Shown one piece after another: positions 1-9,111 of a DNA stretch of 64,000 bases. Source of the stretch: Methylohalomonas lacus (GTDB lineage: Bacteria > Pseudomonadota > Gammaproteobacteria > Methylohalomonadales > Methylohalomonadaceae). The stretch's first letter is position 1. Every line of letters begins with the position of its first letter. The notes beneath the pieces were generated by a model. The model had not been told where the DNA came from. It saw nothing but the letters and a program-made list of their open reading frames with translations, and made no database searches. The stretch is taken from assembly GCF_024808875.1 (NCBI RefSeq), contig NZ_JANUCT010000006.1:1-64000 (forward strand). The letters run 5' to 3'. A program made the position numbers and the translations under genes.

Positions 1-2
1 AT

Positions 3-215
3 CATGGCCGTGATGAGTTTGTGCGTGACAAAGCCCACATCAATGGCATTGAGGGCTTCTGGGGCTTTGCCAAGTCGCGGCTGACCCGCTTTCGGGGCAT
101 GAAAAAAGCAACGTTCTACTTGCATCTCAAAGAATGTGAGTTCAGGTTTAATCATCGGGGCCAAAACCTTTATCCGGTACTGCTGATACTGTGCCGAAAA
201 CGGCCTCTTAACTAG
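3..215 (+). CDS. IS1595-family transposase, C-terminal fragment (runs in from the left edge)
   Basis: The reading frame is open from the window edge and ends at a TAG at 213-215. The translated part carries the C-terminal signature of ISXO2-like DDE transposases: HINGIEGFWGFAKSRL, followed by FYLHLKECEFRFNHR. Only the end of the DDE domain is visible, so it cannot be told whether the copy is intact. The sequence just after the stop (GTCATGACCC, ending near 224) could be part of the right terminal inverted repeat, but the left end lies outside the window. It sits directly before a pilin gene and suggests that the left flank is a rearranged region. Confidence 0.8.
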   Translation, partial: HGRDEFVRDKAHINGIEGFWGFAKSRLTRFRGMKKATFYLHLKECEFRFNHRGQNLYPVLLILCRKRPLN

Positions 216-375
216 TCATGACCCATGTTTAAAACTGCCCCGGCAGTGCAGGAGATTGCGGTGGCGGGCGTTTGCGGCAACAATCAGGCTTACAGGGAGT
301 ATGTCTGCATACCGGCGCAAAAAAGTATGCGCAACGCAAACGGCGTGGCGATTCCAGATAGAACACCGGGGGAAT

Positions 376-603
376 ATGAAATCATTCCTGAGACAGTTCG
401 GCCAGAACATGATTGAGTACATCATCATCGTGGCACTGATTGCCATCGCGGCCATCGCGGCCTACGGCTTTTTTGGCAACACGCACCCGGGTCAGCATGG
501 TACCGACGTGCGTAAAGCAGCCGATGCTTCTGCCAACACCACCAAACAACAAGGCGAAATAGACAACAAGCTGAACAGCTATACCGGCAACGTCAGCGAG
601 TAA
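376..603 (+). CDS. Flp-like type IVb pilin (75 aa)
   Basis: Small pilin precursor. A short basic leader (MKSFLRQFG) is followed by QNMIEY and a hydrophobic helix IIIVALIAIAAIAAYGFFG. Glycine before the cut, Glu at +5 and Tyr at +6 are the pattern of Flp/type IVb prepilins processed by a TadV-type peptidase. The start at 376 is chosen because GGGGGA lies just upstream and because the leader then has the right length; a longer frame from 256 has no pilin-like N-terminus. The C-terminal part is hydrophilic and predicted to be exposed. Other tad genes (ATPase, secretin, peptidase) are not in the window; only a TadE-like gene follows. Confidence 0.75.
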   Translation: MKSFLRQFGQNMIEYIIIVALIAIAAIAAYGFFGNTHPGQHGTDVRKAADASANTTKQQGEIDNKLNSYTGNVSE

Positions 604-842
604 TGCCGCGTCGAGCTTTACCCTGGCTGTTCTATTCTCAATCGGTACATACCTTCGGTATACGTTATGCGCTGGATCTGGCGCATCTGCGGCGCGACTG
701 AACCATCCGCAAACTGGTTCACAACCTGGCGCCACGATGTTTGTTGTTCTGTTCGGGTGCAGCCATGGTCATCGCAATGCCTGCTGGCCGGGTAAGGGCA
801 CCAGGTTTACAGTCCTATTAGCAGTTACGCCGGAGAATTAAC
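604..842. other. Intergenic stretch without a clear gene
   Basis: Between the pilin and the TPR lipoprotein gene. A 31-codon frame starting at 603 (MPRRALPWLFYSQ...) is too short and unlike anything I recognise. No terminator with a T-tract is seen. The stretch probably holds the promoter of the next gene, whose ribosome-binding site (GGAG at 832-835) is clear. Confidence 0.4.
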
Positions 843-1373
843 TTGAAGTACGCGTTGACGACAATCAATCGAAACATGGCCCTGATGCTACTGGGTCTGC
901 TGTTGTTGGGCGGTTGCCAGCCACAGAACCTGCGCCCGGACGCCACAGCGAGCGAAACGACGGCGACCAATACCCAGGAACTACGGGAAAAGGCCGTCCA
1001 GGCCTACAACAAGGGCGACTGGGAGACGGCCGAGCGCGCCTATGTCCAATTGACCGAACAGGTTCCGAAGGAAGCCGACTCGTGGTTCCGGCTGGGCAAC
1101 ATCTACGCGCGCCAGGGTCGTCCCGCCGACGCGATCGCCGCCTACCAGGAAACCCTGGTACGCAAGCCGAAGCACGCCAAGGCCTGGCACAACATGGGCA
1201 TCGTCCAGCTGCGCCAGGCAAGCAACAGCTTCATGTACCTTGAAGACGTCACCGAACCGGACGATCCGCTGCATGAACGCGCCACCCTGCTGCTGGATAC
1301 CATGACCCAACTGCTGGAATCGGATTTCGGCGGCACGGCAACCGCGCCCCCGGCAGAGGCGGCGGCGAACTAG
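843..1373 (+). CDS. TPR-repeat lipoprotein (176 aa)
   Basis: Signal sequence with a lipobox-like LLLLGGC near residues 20-26, so probably a lipoprotein on the periplasmic face. It is followed by about two tetratricopeptide units (AVQAYNKGDWETAERAYVQL and DSWFRLGNIYARQGRPADAI, then KAWHNMGIVQLRQ). TPRs mediate protein-protein contacts; comparable TadD-type TPR lipoproteins accompany Tad/Flp pilus genes, and its position between a Flp-like pilin and a TadE-like gene supports this role. The start is a TTG at 843 with GGAG seven bases upstream; an in-frame ATG eleven codons in would leave a shorter leader. Confidence 0.65.
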   Translation: MKYALTTINRNMALMLLGLLLLGGCQPQNLRPDATASETTATNTQELREKAVQAYNKGDWETAERAYVQLTEQVPKEADSWFRLGNIYARQGRPADAIAAYQETLVRKPKHAKAWHNMGIVQLRQASNSFMYLEDVTEPDDPLHERATLLLDTMTQLLESDFGGTATAPPAEAAAN

Positions 1374-1385
1374 CGTACCGACACG

Positions 1386-2060
1386 ATGCCGGCAATGCGC
1401 TTACATAACCGCTTCCCGAGGCGACACCAGCCGGGCCAGAGCATGGTCGAGTTCATCATCGTCACGCCGGTGATGTTTCTGCTGGTATTCGGAGCCATCC
1501 AGTTCGCCCTGCTCTACCAGGCCAAGACGACCCTGAACTACGCCACCTTCGAGGCCGCCCGCGCCATGGCAGCCATGTACATGGATATCAGCGAGGATCC
1601 CGGCGTCGATCGTACCGCCGCGGCGCGCGATCTTGTCCGTGCCGAGATCACCGGCTCCGACACGGAGCCAGCGTTCGCCGAATTCCAGTTGATCAACCCG
1701 AGCGACGATTCCTTCCGCGACCATGGCATCGATGTTGACGGCACCTGCCAGATACCCAGTGACAACCTCATGTACCGTGACGCCGCGGTCAAGGGCGCCT
1801 CGCAGCAAACCGTTCAGGACGCCAACCTGCTCAAGCTGCGGGTGGTGTACTGCTACCCGCTGCACGTACCGTTCATCGATCGCATGCTGACGACGATACT
1901 CACCCAACTGCCGGACGACATGTGTCCCCACTGCATCGGCACCTATGGCAGCGGCGACAGCATCGAGCGCACCTGCCTGACGAACAACCGTTTTCCGCTC
2001 AACGCCCAGGCGATCGTGCGCTTGCAGTCGCCGGCCACCCGCCAGGGTGCCTGTCCGTAA
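1386..2060 (+). CDS. TadE-like pilus assembly / pseudopilin protein (224 aa)
   Basis: Begins with a basic leader and GQSMVEFIIVTPVMFLLVFGAIQFALLYQAKTTL, the TadE/TadG-type N-terminus: one membrane helix with the prepilin-like G-x4-E motif, followed by NYATFEAARA. The remainder is a periplasmic domain with several cysteines (CQIPS, VVYCYP, CPHC, CLTNN) that could form disulfides. Starts 12 bp after the TPR lipoprotein gene, so probably co-transcribed. TadE proteins are minor pseudopilins of the Tad secretion system; the rest of that system is not visible here. Confidence 0.75.
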   Translation: MPAMRLHNRFPRRHQPGQSMVEFIIVTPVMFLLVFGAIQFALLYQAKTTLNYATFEAARAMAAMYMDISEDPGVDRTAAARDLVRAEITGSDTEPAFAEFQLINPSDDSFRDHGIDVDGTCQIPSDNLMYRDAAVKGASQQTVQDANLLKLRVVYCYPLHVPFIDRMLTTILTQLPDDMCPHCIGTYGSGDSIERTCLTNNRFPLNAQAIVRLQSPATRQGACP

Positions 2061-2090
2061 TGCATATGGTGGCCCGTCGGCGCTAAACTG

Positions 2091-4679
2091 ATGGCCATGA
2101 GCACCACCGGCCAACACACCCCGTCGCACACCCCGGTCATGCAGCAGTACCTCGGTCTCAAGGCCGAGTATCCGGACAAGCTGCTGTTTTTCCACATGGG
2201 CGACTTCTACGAACTGTTCTACGACGACGCCCGCAAGGTCGCCCGTCTGCTGGACATCACCCTGACCCGCCGCGGCAGCTCGGCCGGCGAACCGATCCCG
2301 ATGGCCGGGGTGCCGATCCACGCCGTGGAAAGCTATCTCGCCCGCCTGGTACGGCAGGGCGAATCGGTCGTGATCTGCGACCAGATCGGCGACCCGGCGC
2401 AGGCCAAGGGACCGGTCGAGCGCCAGGTCACGCGCATCGTCACGCCCGGCACACTGACCGACGAGGCGCTGCTCGATGCGCGCAGCGACAACCTGCTGGT
2501 TGCCGTGCAGCCGCCGCGAAAGGACACGGAAACCTTCGGTCTGGCCACGCTGGAGCTGTCCAGCGGCCGTTTCATGCTGTCCGAGCCGGACAACGCGGCG
2601 ACGCTGCTGGCCGAACTCGAGCGCTTGCAGCCGGCCGAGCTGCTGTATCCGGACGCCGCCGGTGCAGCCGCCGGCGAGTTGCCCGTCGCCGCGAATGAAC
2701 GCCCCGGCTGGCAATTCGACAGCCAGCGCGCGCGGCCGCGACTGTGCCGGCAGTACGGTGTCGACAGCCTCGCCGGTTACGGCTGCGACGCGGCCAACCA
2801 GGCGCTGGCCGCCGCCGGCGCGTTGCTCCACTACCTGGAAGAAACCCAGCGCAGCGCCCTGCCGCACCTGTTGCCACCGCGGCTGGAACCGGCCAGCGAC
2901 AGCATCATGCTGGACGCCGCCTGCCGCCGGAACCTGGAAATCGAGCAGGATCTGTCGGGACGCCGTGACCACAGCCTGCTGCGGGTCATGGACACCACCG
3001 CCACGCCCATGGGCAGCCGCTGCCTGCGCCGCTGGCTGACACGGCCCCTGCGTGACCGGGATTGCCTGCGCGCGCGCTACCAAGCCGTTGCCCGCCTGCT
3101 CGACGACCGCCACTACCGGCCGCTGCGCGAAACCCTGGGCGACATCGGCGACGTCGAACGCATCCTGGCCCGCATCGCGCTCGCCAGCGCGCGGCCACGC
3201 GACCTGGTCCAACTGCGCCATGGTCTCGCCTGCCTGCCACCACTGCGCGCGGCGCTTGAGCCGCTGTACAGCCCGCTGCTGGACGAACTCGCCGATCAAC
3301 TGCAGGTCGATCCCGGCTGGCACGAGCTGCTGGTACGCGCCGTCGCCGACGAGCCCGCGGCTTTCGTGCGCGACGGCGGTGTCATTGCCGACGGCTACGA
3401 CAGCGAACTCGACGAACTGCGGCGCCTGAGCAGCGACGCCGGCGACTTCATTGCCCGGCTCGAGCAGGCCGAGCGCGAGGCTACCGGCATCGGCACGCTG
3501 AAGGTCGGCTTCAACCGCGTCCACGGCTATTACATCGAGGTCAGTCGCGCCCAGGCCGCGGCCGTGCCGGCGCACTACCAGCGCCGCCAGACCCTGAAGG
3601 CCGCCGAGCGTTACATCACGCCGGAACTCAAGGAACATGAAGACAAGGTCCTGAGCGCGCGCGAGCGCGCGCTGGCACGCGAGCGCGAACTCTACACCGG
3701 TCTGCTGGAACAGCTCGGCAGCGCGCTGACACCGCTACAGACCGCCGCCGCCGCGATCGCCGCGCTGGACGTGCTGGCGACGTTCGCCGAACGCGCCGAA
3801 AGCCTCAACCTGGCAGCGCCCGAACTCGGCGATGCGGCCGGCATCGATATTCGCGCCGGCCGCCACCTGGTGGTCGAACAACTGCAGTCGGAAGCGTTCG
3901 TGCCGAATGATCTCGTGATCAATGACGAGCGCCGCATGTTGATCATTACCGGACCGAACATGGGCGGAAAATCGACCTATATGCGGCAAACGGCGTTGAT
4001 CGTGCTGCTTGCGCACGCCGGCAGCTTCGTCCCCGCCGAGACCTGCCGCTGCGGCACCATCGACCGCATTTTCACCCGCATCGGTGCCAGTGACGACCTC
4101 GCCGGCGGCCGTTCCACCTTCATGGTGGAAATGACCGAAACGGCCACCATTCTCAACAACGCCACACCGCAAAGCCTGGTACTGCTCGACGAGATCGGCC
4201 GCGGCACGAGCACCTTCGACGGCCTGGCGCTGGCCTGGGCGGTGGCCGGCCGGCTGGCCGACGAAACCGGCGCACTGACACTGTTCGCCACGCATTACAT
4301 GGAGCTGACCACACTGCCGCAGGACCATGCCGGCGTCGACAACGTCCACCTGGACGCGGTCGAACACGGCGACCGCATCGTCTTCCTGCACAGTGTCGAA
4401 CCGGGGCCGGCGGATCGCAGCTACGGCCTGCAGGTCGCGCTGCTCGCGGGCGTACCGGCAGCGGTGGTCGACCGCGCCCGCGAACGCCTGCAACAGCTGG
4501 AATCGCAGGCGCTGCCCGATGAACGCGCCCAGCCCGACCTGTTTCAGCCGACCGCTGAACAGAATACGGCGGACAAAATCACCACGACACTGGCCGCCGT
4601 CGACCCGGATACAACCAGCCCGCGTGACGCCCTGCAGCTGCTTTACCAGCTGCGCCGCATGCTGGACGAAGAGCGCTGA
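2091..4679 (+). CDS. mutS: DNA mismatch repair ATPase MutS
   Basis: MutS recognises base mismatches and small loops and recruits MutL. The length, 862 aa, fits the family (E. coli 853). Mismatch-binding motif GDFYELF with Phe39-x-Glu41; core and clamp domains in the middle ([12 protein letters not shown]); Walker [10 protein letters not shown]; signature STFMVEM; Walker [17 protein letters not shown]; conserved [10 protein letters not shown]-terminal beta-clamp/tetramer region ends with [13 protein letters not shown]. The start ATG at 2091 is followed two codons later by another ATG, and either is possible. Followed by fdxA, the same neighbourhood as in pseudomonads. Confidence 0.97.
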   Translation: MAMSTTGQHTPSHTPVMQQYLGLKAEYPDKLLFFHMGDFYELFYDDARKVARLLDITLTRRGSSAGEPIPMAGVPIHAVESYLARLVRQGESVVICDQIGDPAQAKGPVERQVTRIVTPGTLTDEALLDARSDNLLVAVQPPRKDTETFGLATLELSSGRFMLSEPDNAATLLAELERLQPAELLYPDAAGAAAGELPVAANERPGWQFDSQRARPRLCRQYGVDSLAGYGCDAANQALAAAGALLHYLEETQRSALPHLLPPRLEPASDSIMLDAACRRNLEIEQDLSGRRDHSLLRVMDTTATPMGSRCLRRWLTRPLRDRDCLRARYQAVARLLDDRHYRPLRETLGDIGDVERILARIALASARPRDLVQLRHGLACLPPLRAALEPLYSPLLDELADQLQVDPGWHELLVRAVADEPAAFVRDGGVIADGYDSELDELRRLSSDAGDFIARLEQAEREATGIGTLKVGFNRVHGYYIEVSRAQAAAVPAHYQRRQTLKAAERYITPELKEHEDKVLSARERALARERELYTGLLEQLGSALTPLQTAAAAIAALDVLATFAERAESLNLAAPELGDAAGIDIRAGRHLVVEQLQSEAFVPNDLVINDERRMLIITGPNMGGKSTYMRQTALIVLLAHAGSFVPAETCRCGTIDRIFTRIGASDDLAGGRSTFMVEMTETATILNNATPQSLVLLDEIGRGTSTFDGLALAWAVAGRLADETGALTLFATHYMELTTLPQDHAGVDNVHLDAVEHGDRIVFLHSVEPGPADRSYGLQVALLAGVPAAVVDRARERLQQLESQALPDERAQPDLFQPTAEQNTADKITTTLAAVDPDTTSPRDALQLLYQLRRMLDEER

Positions 4680-4788
4680 AACGACCGTCAACGGGGATTT
4701 ATTCTTTATTTATGGGCGGCGCGCACGGTATCATTACGCGTTTAGTTGATATTATAAATCTAAGCCATTTTATCGTCAGGATACGCAC

Positions 4789-5112
4789 ATGACATTTGTC
4801 GTTACTGAAAGCTGCATCAAGTGCAAGTACACCGACTGCGTTGAAGTCTGCCCGGTGGACTGCTTCCATGAAGGTCCGAACATGCTGGTCATCGACCCGG
4901 ACGAGTGCATCGACTGCACCCTGTGCGAACCGGAGTGCCCGGTCGACGCCATCATGTCCGAGGATGATGTGCCCGAGGATCAGCAGAAATTTCTCGAGCT
5001 CAATGCCGAGCTGGCCCAGCAATGGCCGGTCCTCAACGAAATGAAAGACCCGCCGGATGACGCCGACGAATGGAAGGACGTCAAAGACAAACTCGAATAT
5101 CTCGAACGCTGA
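4789..5112 (+). CDS. fdxA: 7Fe (3Fe-4S/4Fe-4S) ferredoxin
   Basis: Small acidic electron carrier of 107 aa, the length of Azotobacter ferredoxin I. Cysteines at 9, 12, 17, 21 and 25 and at 40, 43, 46 and 50 match the Azotobacter pattern shifted by one, giving one 3Fe-4S and one 4Fe-4S cluster. The C-terminal extension ([20 protein letters not shown]) is typical of FdxA. An A+T-rich stretch upstream (about 4740-4775) is the likely promoter and an intrinsic terminator follows at once, so it is probably a single-gene unit. Confidence 0.95.
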   Translation: MTFVVTESCIKCKYTDCVEVCPVDCFHEGPNMLVIDPDECIDCTLCEPECPVDAIMSEDDVPEDQQKFLELNAELAQQWPVLNEMKDPPDDADEWKDVKDKLEYLER

Positions 5113-5126
5113 ATCCGGCCCGCAAG

Positions 5127-5153
5127 AGCCCCTGCCCTATCAGGGGCTTTTTT
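5127..5153 (+). terminator. Intrinsic terminator of fdxA
   Basis: AGCCCCTG (5127-5134) pairs with CAGGGGCT (5141-5148) over a six-base loop, followed by a run of six T (5148-5153). It lies 15 bp after the fdxA stop. Confidence 0.9.
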
Positions 5154-5180
5154 GATCCGCCCTCCCAATCCCGCACCGCC

Positions 5181-5621
5181 ATGCAGCGAGCGACCCTGTT
5201 CACCCTGCTGTTGCTGTTACCGATCGGCGCCGGCGCCGAAGTCTACAAGTGGGTCGATGAGCAGGGCCAGGTCCATTACGGCGACAAACCGGCCACTGGC
5301 AGCGCCCAATCGCTGGACATCGACCGGACACCGGCGGCGCCGGACCCGGAGCGCGAACAGCGCCGGGAAAAACGCGACCGGCTGCTGCAACAGTTCGCTG
5401 ATGAACGCACGACCGCCCGCCGCAAAGCCGAGGAACAGGCGCGGCAAAAAAAAGAACGTGAACGCCGCTGCGAACAGGCCCGCCAACAGCTGTGGCGCTA
5501 CGAGCACTCGCAGTACCTGTACGAGGACACCGCCAGCGGCGAGCGCCGCATACTCGATGACGATGAACGTGCCCGACAGGAACAACAGCTGCGCGATTAC
5601 CTCGATGCCGAGTGTCCCTAG
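5181..5621 (+). CDS. DUF4124 domain protein, exported (146 aa)
   Basis: Cleavable signal peptide (MQRATLFTLLLLLPIGAGA) followed by EVYKWVDEQGQVHYGDKP, the hallmark of DUF4124, a short domain of unknown function common in gammaproteobacterial envelope proteins. The rest is a highly charged, probably coiled-coil segment (REQRREKRDRLLQQFADERTTARRKAEEQARQKK) and a C-terminal region with two cysteines. The start at 5181 is chosen because it yields the signal peptide; an upstream in-frame start would lie inside fdxA. Function unknown. Confidence 0.75.
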   Translation: MQRATLFTLLLLLPIGAGAEVYKWVDEQGQVHYGDKPATGSAQSLDIDRTPAAPDPEREQRREKRDRLLQQFADERTTARRKAEEQARQKKERERRCEQARQQLWRYEHSQYLYEDTASGERRILDDDERARQEQQLRDYLDAECP

Positions 5622-5716
5622 CCGGCGCCCGGTTCGACCGATAGAACCCTGAAAAAAAGCAGTGTAGTATTGTTTCGGGGGCTACCACTCATAACCACAA
5701 CAAAAGCGAAGCGGCC

Positions 5717-8248
5717 ATGAAAAGGGGATTCTGGCAACGTGACTGGTTTCTGGCACTGGTCATCATCATTGCGTTTTTACTGCTGGCCCGATCGGCGCTG
5801 ATCGAGGGCTTCGAGCGCAGCGCCTACGATCTCGGCGTCAGACTGTCGCAGCAGTCACCCGGGGACCAGGTCGCCGTGATCGCCATCGATGACGAAAGCA
5901 TCAGCAATCTCGGCCGCTGGCCGTGGCCGCGTGACCGCCTCGGCAACATGATCGAGAAACTCGCCGACGGCGGCGCCGACGTCATCGGCAACACCATCCT
6001 GCTGTCGGAACCCCAGATCGACCCGGGACTGCGTCACATCAACGATCTGGTCAGCACGTTCGAGGAATGGAACCTGACCGAATACAGCTTGCCAGGGCTC
6101 GGCGAACTGGAACAGCGCTTGCTGGACGCCCGCCAGTCACTCGACACCGACAGCCAGCTCGCCTCGAGTATGGATCGGGCCGGTAACGTGGTGCTCGGCA
6201 TGCAGTTCGACCTGTCGCGCAGCGGCGTGGTATTGAGCCGGCCGGAATCCGGGCTGCCCGAGTCCATCCGCCGCAACCAGGTCGCCGCCAGCGGCAATCC
6301 GGACGCTGGCAGTCCCTGGCCGGCGGAGTCGGCTACCCCGCCGATCGCGCCGCTGGCCGACACTGCCGACGCCATCGGTCATATGAATACCTGGTGGGAC
6401 GTCGACGGCGCGGTGCGCTCGGAGCTATTACTGGTGGACTACAACGGCAACTACTATCCGTCCCTGGCCCTGCAGATTGCCGCCCGCAGCCTCAACCTGT
6501 CCCCGGAGGACATTCAGGTCGAACTCGGCGAGGCGGTCCGGCTCGGTAACCTGGAAATCCTGACCGACCCGATCAGCCGCATGTACCCGTTCTTCTACCA
6601 GGATAACGGCGGGCGCCCGGCGTTCGAGGTCGATTCCTTTTACGATGTCGCCGAAGGCAAAATCCCGGTCGACAAGTATCAGGACCGGATCGTGCTGCTC
6701 GGCGCCACGGCATTTGGTGTCGGCACACCGTTCCAGACGCCGATCGCCGAGGGCATGCCACCGGTACTGGTGCTGGCCAACGTCGTTGCCAGCATCCTCA
6801 ACCAGGACTTCTTCACCCAGCCGCCGTGGGCGGACTGGGCCAGCCTTGGCGCTTTCATGCTTATCGCCCTGTTCCTGCTGCTGGCGTTGCCGCGCATGAC
6901 TGCCGGCATCGCCGCCATCTCCAGCGTCGTACTGTTGCTGGCGCTGTTCGGCAGTAGCCAGTATCTGCTAATCCAGGAATCATTGTGGCTGCCGCTGATG
7001 TGGCCGACGGCGCTGCTGGTCACCGGTTACCTGCTGCTGTTCACCAAGCGCGTACTGGTCACCGAGTGGGGCAAGCGCCGCGCCGACGAATCCTCGGCCG
7101 AGAGCAACCGCATGCTGGGGCTCGCCTTCCAGCAACAGGGCCAGCTCGACATGGCCATGGAGAAATTCCGCAAGTGCCCGCTGGACGAGCACATCATGGA
7201 TCCGTTGTACAACCTGGCACTGGACTACGAGCGCAAGCGGCAGTTCAACAAGGCGGCGTCGGTCTACGAGTACATGGCAACGTTCGACGGCAACTACAAG
7301 GACATCAAGGACCGCCTGGCGCGCAGCCGCAACATGCAGGACACCTTCATCATGGGAGCCGGTTCCAGTGGTCCGACGGCGACGCTGATCGCCAGCACCG
7401 ACGGCGTGTCCAAGCCCATGCTCGGACGCTACGAAGTGGAGAAGGAGCTTGGCAAGGGCGCGATGGGCGTGGTTTACCAGGGCCGCGATCCGAAGATCAA
7501 CCGCGTCGTCGCCATCAAGACGCTGGCGCTGTCGCAGGAATTCGAGGGCGACGAACTCGACGAGGCCAAGGACCGTTTCTTCCGCGAGGCGGAGACCGCC
7601 GGCCGTCTGACCCATCCGAATATTGTCACGATCTACGACGCCGGCGAAGAACACGATCTGGCCTATATCGCCATGGAATTCCTCAAGGGCCACGACATGA
7701 TGCGTTACACCAAGCCGGATGCACTGTTGCCGGCGCGGCGCGTGCTCGAAATCATGGCCGCTGCCGCCAGTGCGCTCGACTACGCCCACAGCAACCAGGT
7801 CGTACACCGCGACATCAAACCGGCCAACATCATGTTCGAACCGGACAGCGGTCAGATCAAGCTGACCGACTTTGGCATCGCCCGCATTACCGACTCCAGC
7901 AAAACCAAGACCGGCGTCGTGCTCGGCACACCGTCGTACATGTCACCGGAGCAGCTGGCCGGCAAGAAGGTGGACGGCCGCTCGGACCTGTTTTCGCTCG
8001 GCGTCATGCTCTACCAGATGCTGGCCGGCCGCCTGCCGTTCAAGGGCGACTCAATGGCGACATTGATGTACATGATCGCCAACGATCCGCACCCGGACAT
8101 CGGTCAGGTCAAACCCTCCGTCCTGCAGGAAGCCCCCTGTGTCGCGGCCATCATCGACCGGGTCCTGAACAAGAACCCGGATGAACGTTACCAGCGTGGT
8201 AGCGAACTGGCGGCCGATCTGCAACAGTGTCTGGGGACACTGGACTGA
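5717..8248 (+). CDS. CHASE2-sensor serine/threonine protein kinase (843 aa)
   Basis: Membrane-bound sensor kinase. N-terminal helix (residues about 8-28), extracytoplasmic CHASE2 domain (VAVIAIDDESISNLGRWPWPRD, to about 370), three closely spaced helices (about 378-450), a linker with TPR-like helices (about 460-540), then a Hanks-type kinase from about 570: glycine loop LGKGAMG, catalytic Lys601 in VAIKTL, HRDIKPANIM with Asp699, DFGIAR with Asp718 and GTPSYMSPEQLAG. All catalytic residues are present. Followed within 6 bp by a PP2C phosphatase and then an FHA protein, the classic kinase/phosphatase/phosphothreonine-reader set. The CHASE2 ligand is unknown. Confidence 0.93.
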   Translation: MKRGFWQRDWFLALVIIIAFLLLARSALIEGFERSAYDLGVRLSQQSPGDQVAVIAIDDESISNLGRWPWPRDRLGNMIEKLADGGADVIGNTILLSEPQIDPGLRHINDLVSTFEEWNLTEYSLPGLGELEQRLLDARQSLDTDSQLASSMDRAGNVVLGMQFDLSRSGVVLSRPESGLPESIRRNQVAASGNPDAGSPWPAESATPPIAPLADTADAIGHMNTWWDVDGAVRSELLLVDYNGNYYPSLALQIAARSLNLSPEDIQVELGEAVRLGNLEILTDPISRMYPFFYQDNGGRPAFEVDSFYDVAEGKIPVDKYQDRIVLLGATAFGVGTPFQTPIAEGMPPVLVLANVVASILNQDFFTQPPWADWASLGAFMLIALFLLLALPRMTAGIAAISSVVLLLALFGSSQYLLIQESLWLPLMWPTALLVTGYLLLFTKRVLVTEWGKRRADESSAESNRMLGLAFQQQGQLDMAMEKFRKCPLDEHIMDPLYNLALDYERKRQFNKAASVYEYMATFDGNYKDIKDRLARSRNMQDTFIMGAGSSGPTATLIASTDGVSKPMLGRYEVEKELGKGAMGVVYQGRDPKINRVVAIKTLALSQEFEGDELDEAKDRFFREAETAGRLTHPNIVTIYDAGEEHDLAYIAMEFLKGHDMMRYTKPDALLPARRVLEIMAAAASALDYAHSNQVVHRDIKPANIMFEPDSGQIKLTDFGIARITDSSKTKTGVVLGTPSYMSPEQLAGKKVDGRSDLFSLGVMLYQMLAGRLPFKGDSMATLMYMIANDPHPDIGQVKPSVLQEAPCVAAIIDRVLNKNPDERYQRGSELAADLQQCLGTLD

Positions 8249-8254
8249 CATCGC

Positions 8255-9082
8255 ATGGGCATGAGCGGCCGGGTAGAAATCGCAAACTTCTCCGATGTCG
8301 GCCAGAAACGGCCGCATAACGAGGACAGCACCGGCAGCGATGAAAGCCTCGGTCTGGCCATCCTCGCCGACGGCATGGGAGGGTACAAGGCCGGCGAGGT
8401 CGCCAGCGCCATAGCCGTAACCTCGATCATGCACAATGTCCGCACCGGTTTACCCAGGCTGCGGCGCAGCGGCCAGACCGCCGGTGACAGCGGTTACCGC
8501 GACGAGTCGCTGCTGCTGAAACAGGCGATCAGCGACGCCAACCACAGCATCTTCAAAATCGCCCAGAACGAGGCCAGTTGCCGTGGCATGGGCACCACTG
8601 TGGTCGTATTGCTGATGCGGGGCGACCAGCTGAGCATCGCCCACGTCGGTGACTCGCGCCTGTACCGCCTGCGCGATGCCCGGCTCGAGCAGATCACCGC
8701 CGATCACTCCCTCATCCAGGAGCTGGTCAGCCGCGGTCTGTACACCGAGGAGCAGGCTGTCGCCCACACGCCGAAGAACCTGGTCACCCGGGCCTTGGGT
8801 ATAGAATCCACGGTCGAGGTGGATATACTGGAAGAGACGGTCCGGGAGGGCGATATCTACCTGCTCTGTTCGGACGGCCTCAATGATATGGTAAATGATG
8901 AAGAAATTCGCTTAACCCTAAGAAAATATAGTGCTAATCTTGTACAGTCAGCTCGCGAACTGGTGCAGCTGGCGAACAGCAAGGGCGGTCGGGACAACGT
9001 CTCCGTGATCCTGGTCCGTAAACTGGGGGCATCAAACCGGAAAGGGAGCATTACCCGAAGACTGCTGAATTGGTTTAATTAG
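8255..9082 (+). CDS. PP2C-family serine/threonine phosphatase (275 aa)
   Basis: Stp1/PrpC-like phosphatase. It shows the metal-binding motifs in order: VGQKRPHNEDS, LADGMGGYKAGEVAS, GMGTTVVVLLMRGDQLSIAHVGDSRLYR, LCSDGLNDMV and GGRDNVSVILV. No membrane segment, so cytosolic. Starts 6 bp after the kinase gene; ATGs at 8255 and 8261 are both possible. It presumably dephosphorylates the kinase and its substrates, including the FHA protein downstream. Codons near 8885-8950 are more A+T-rich than the surroundings, but the frame is intact. Confidence 0.92.
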   Translation: MGMSGRVEIANFSDVGQKRPHNEDSTGSDESLGLAILADGMGGYKAGEVASAIAVTSIMHNVRTGLPRLRRSGQTAGDSGYRDESLLLKQAISDANHSIFKIAQNEASCRGMGTTVVVLLMRGDQLSIAHVGDSRLYRLRDARLEQITADHSLIQELVSRGLYTEEQAVAHTPKNLVTRALGIESTVEVDILEETVREGDIYLLCSDGLNDMVNDEEIRLTLRKYSANLVQSARELVQLANSKGGRDNVSVILVRKLGASNRKGSITRRLLNWFN

Positions 9083-9111
9083 TACGTCTGGATTGGGTAA
9101 AGGATATTGCT

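Noticed and set aside
1401-3638. Long open frame on minus opposite tadE and mutS (745 codons)
   Set aside because: It is the antisense of mutS in a GC-rich genome; no recognisable domains, and mutS on the other strand is certain.
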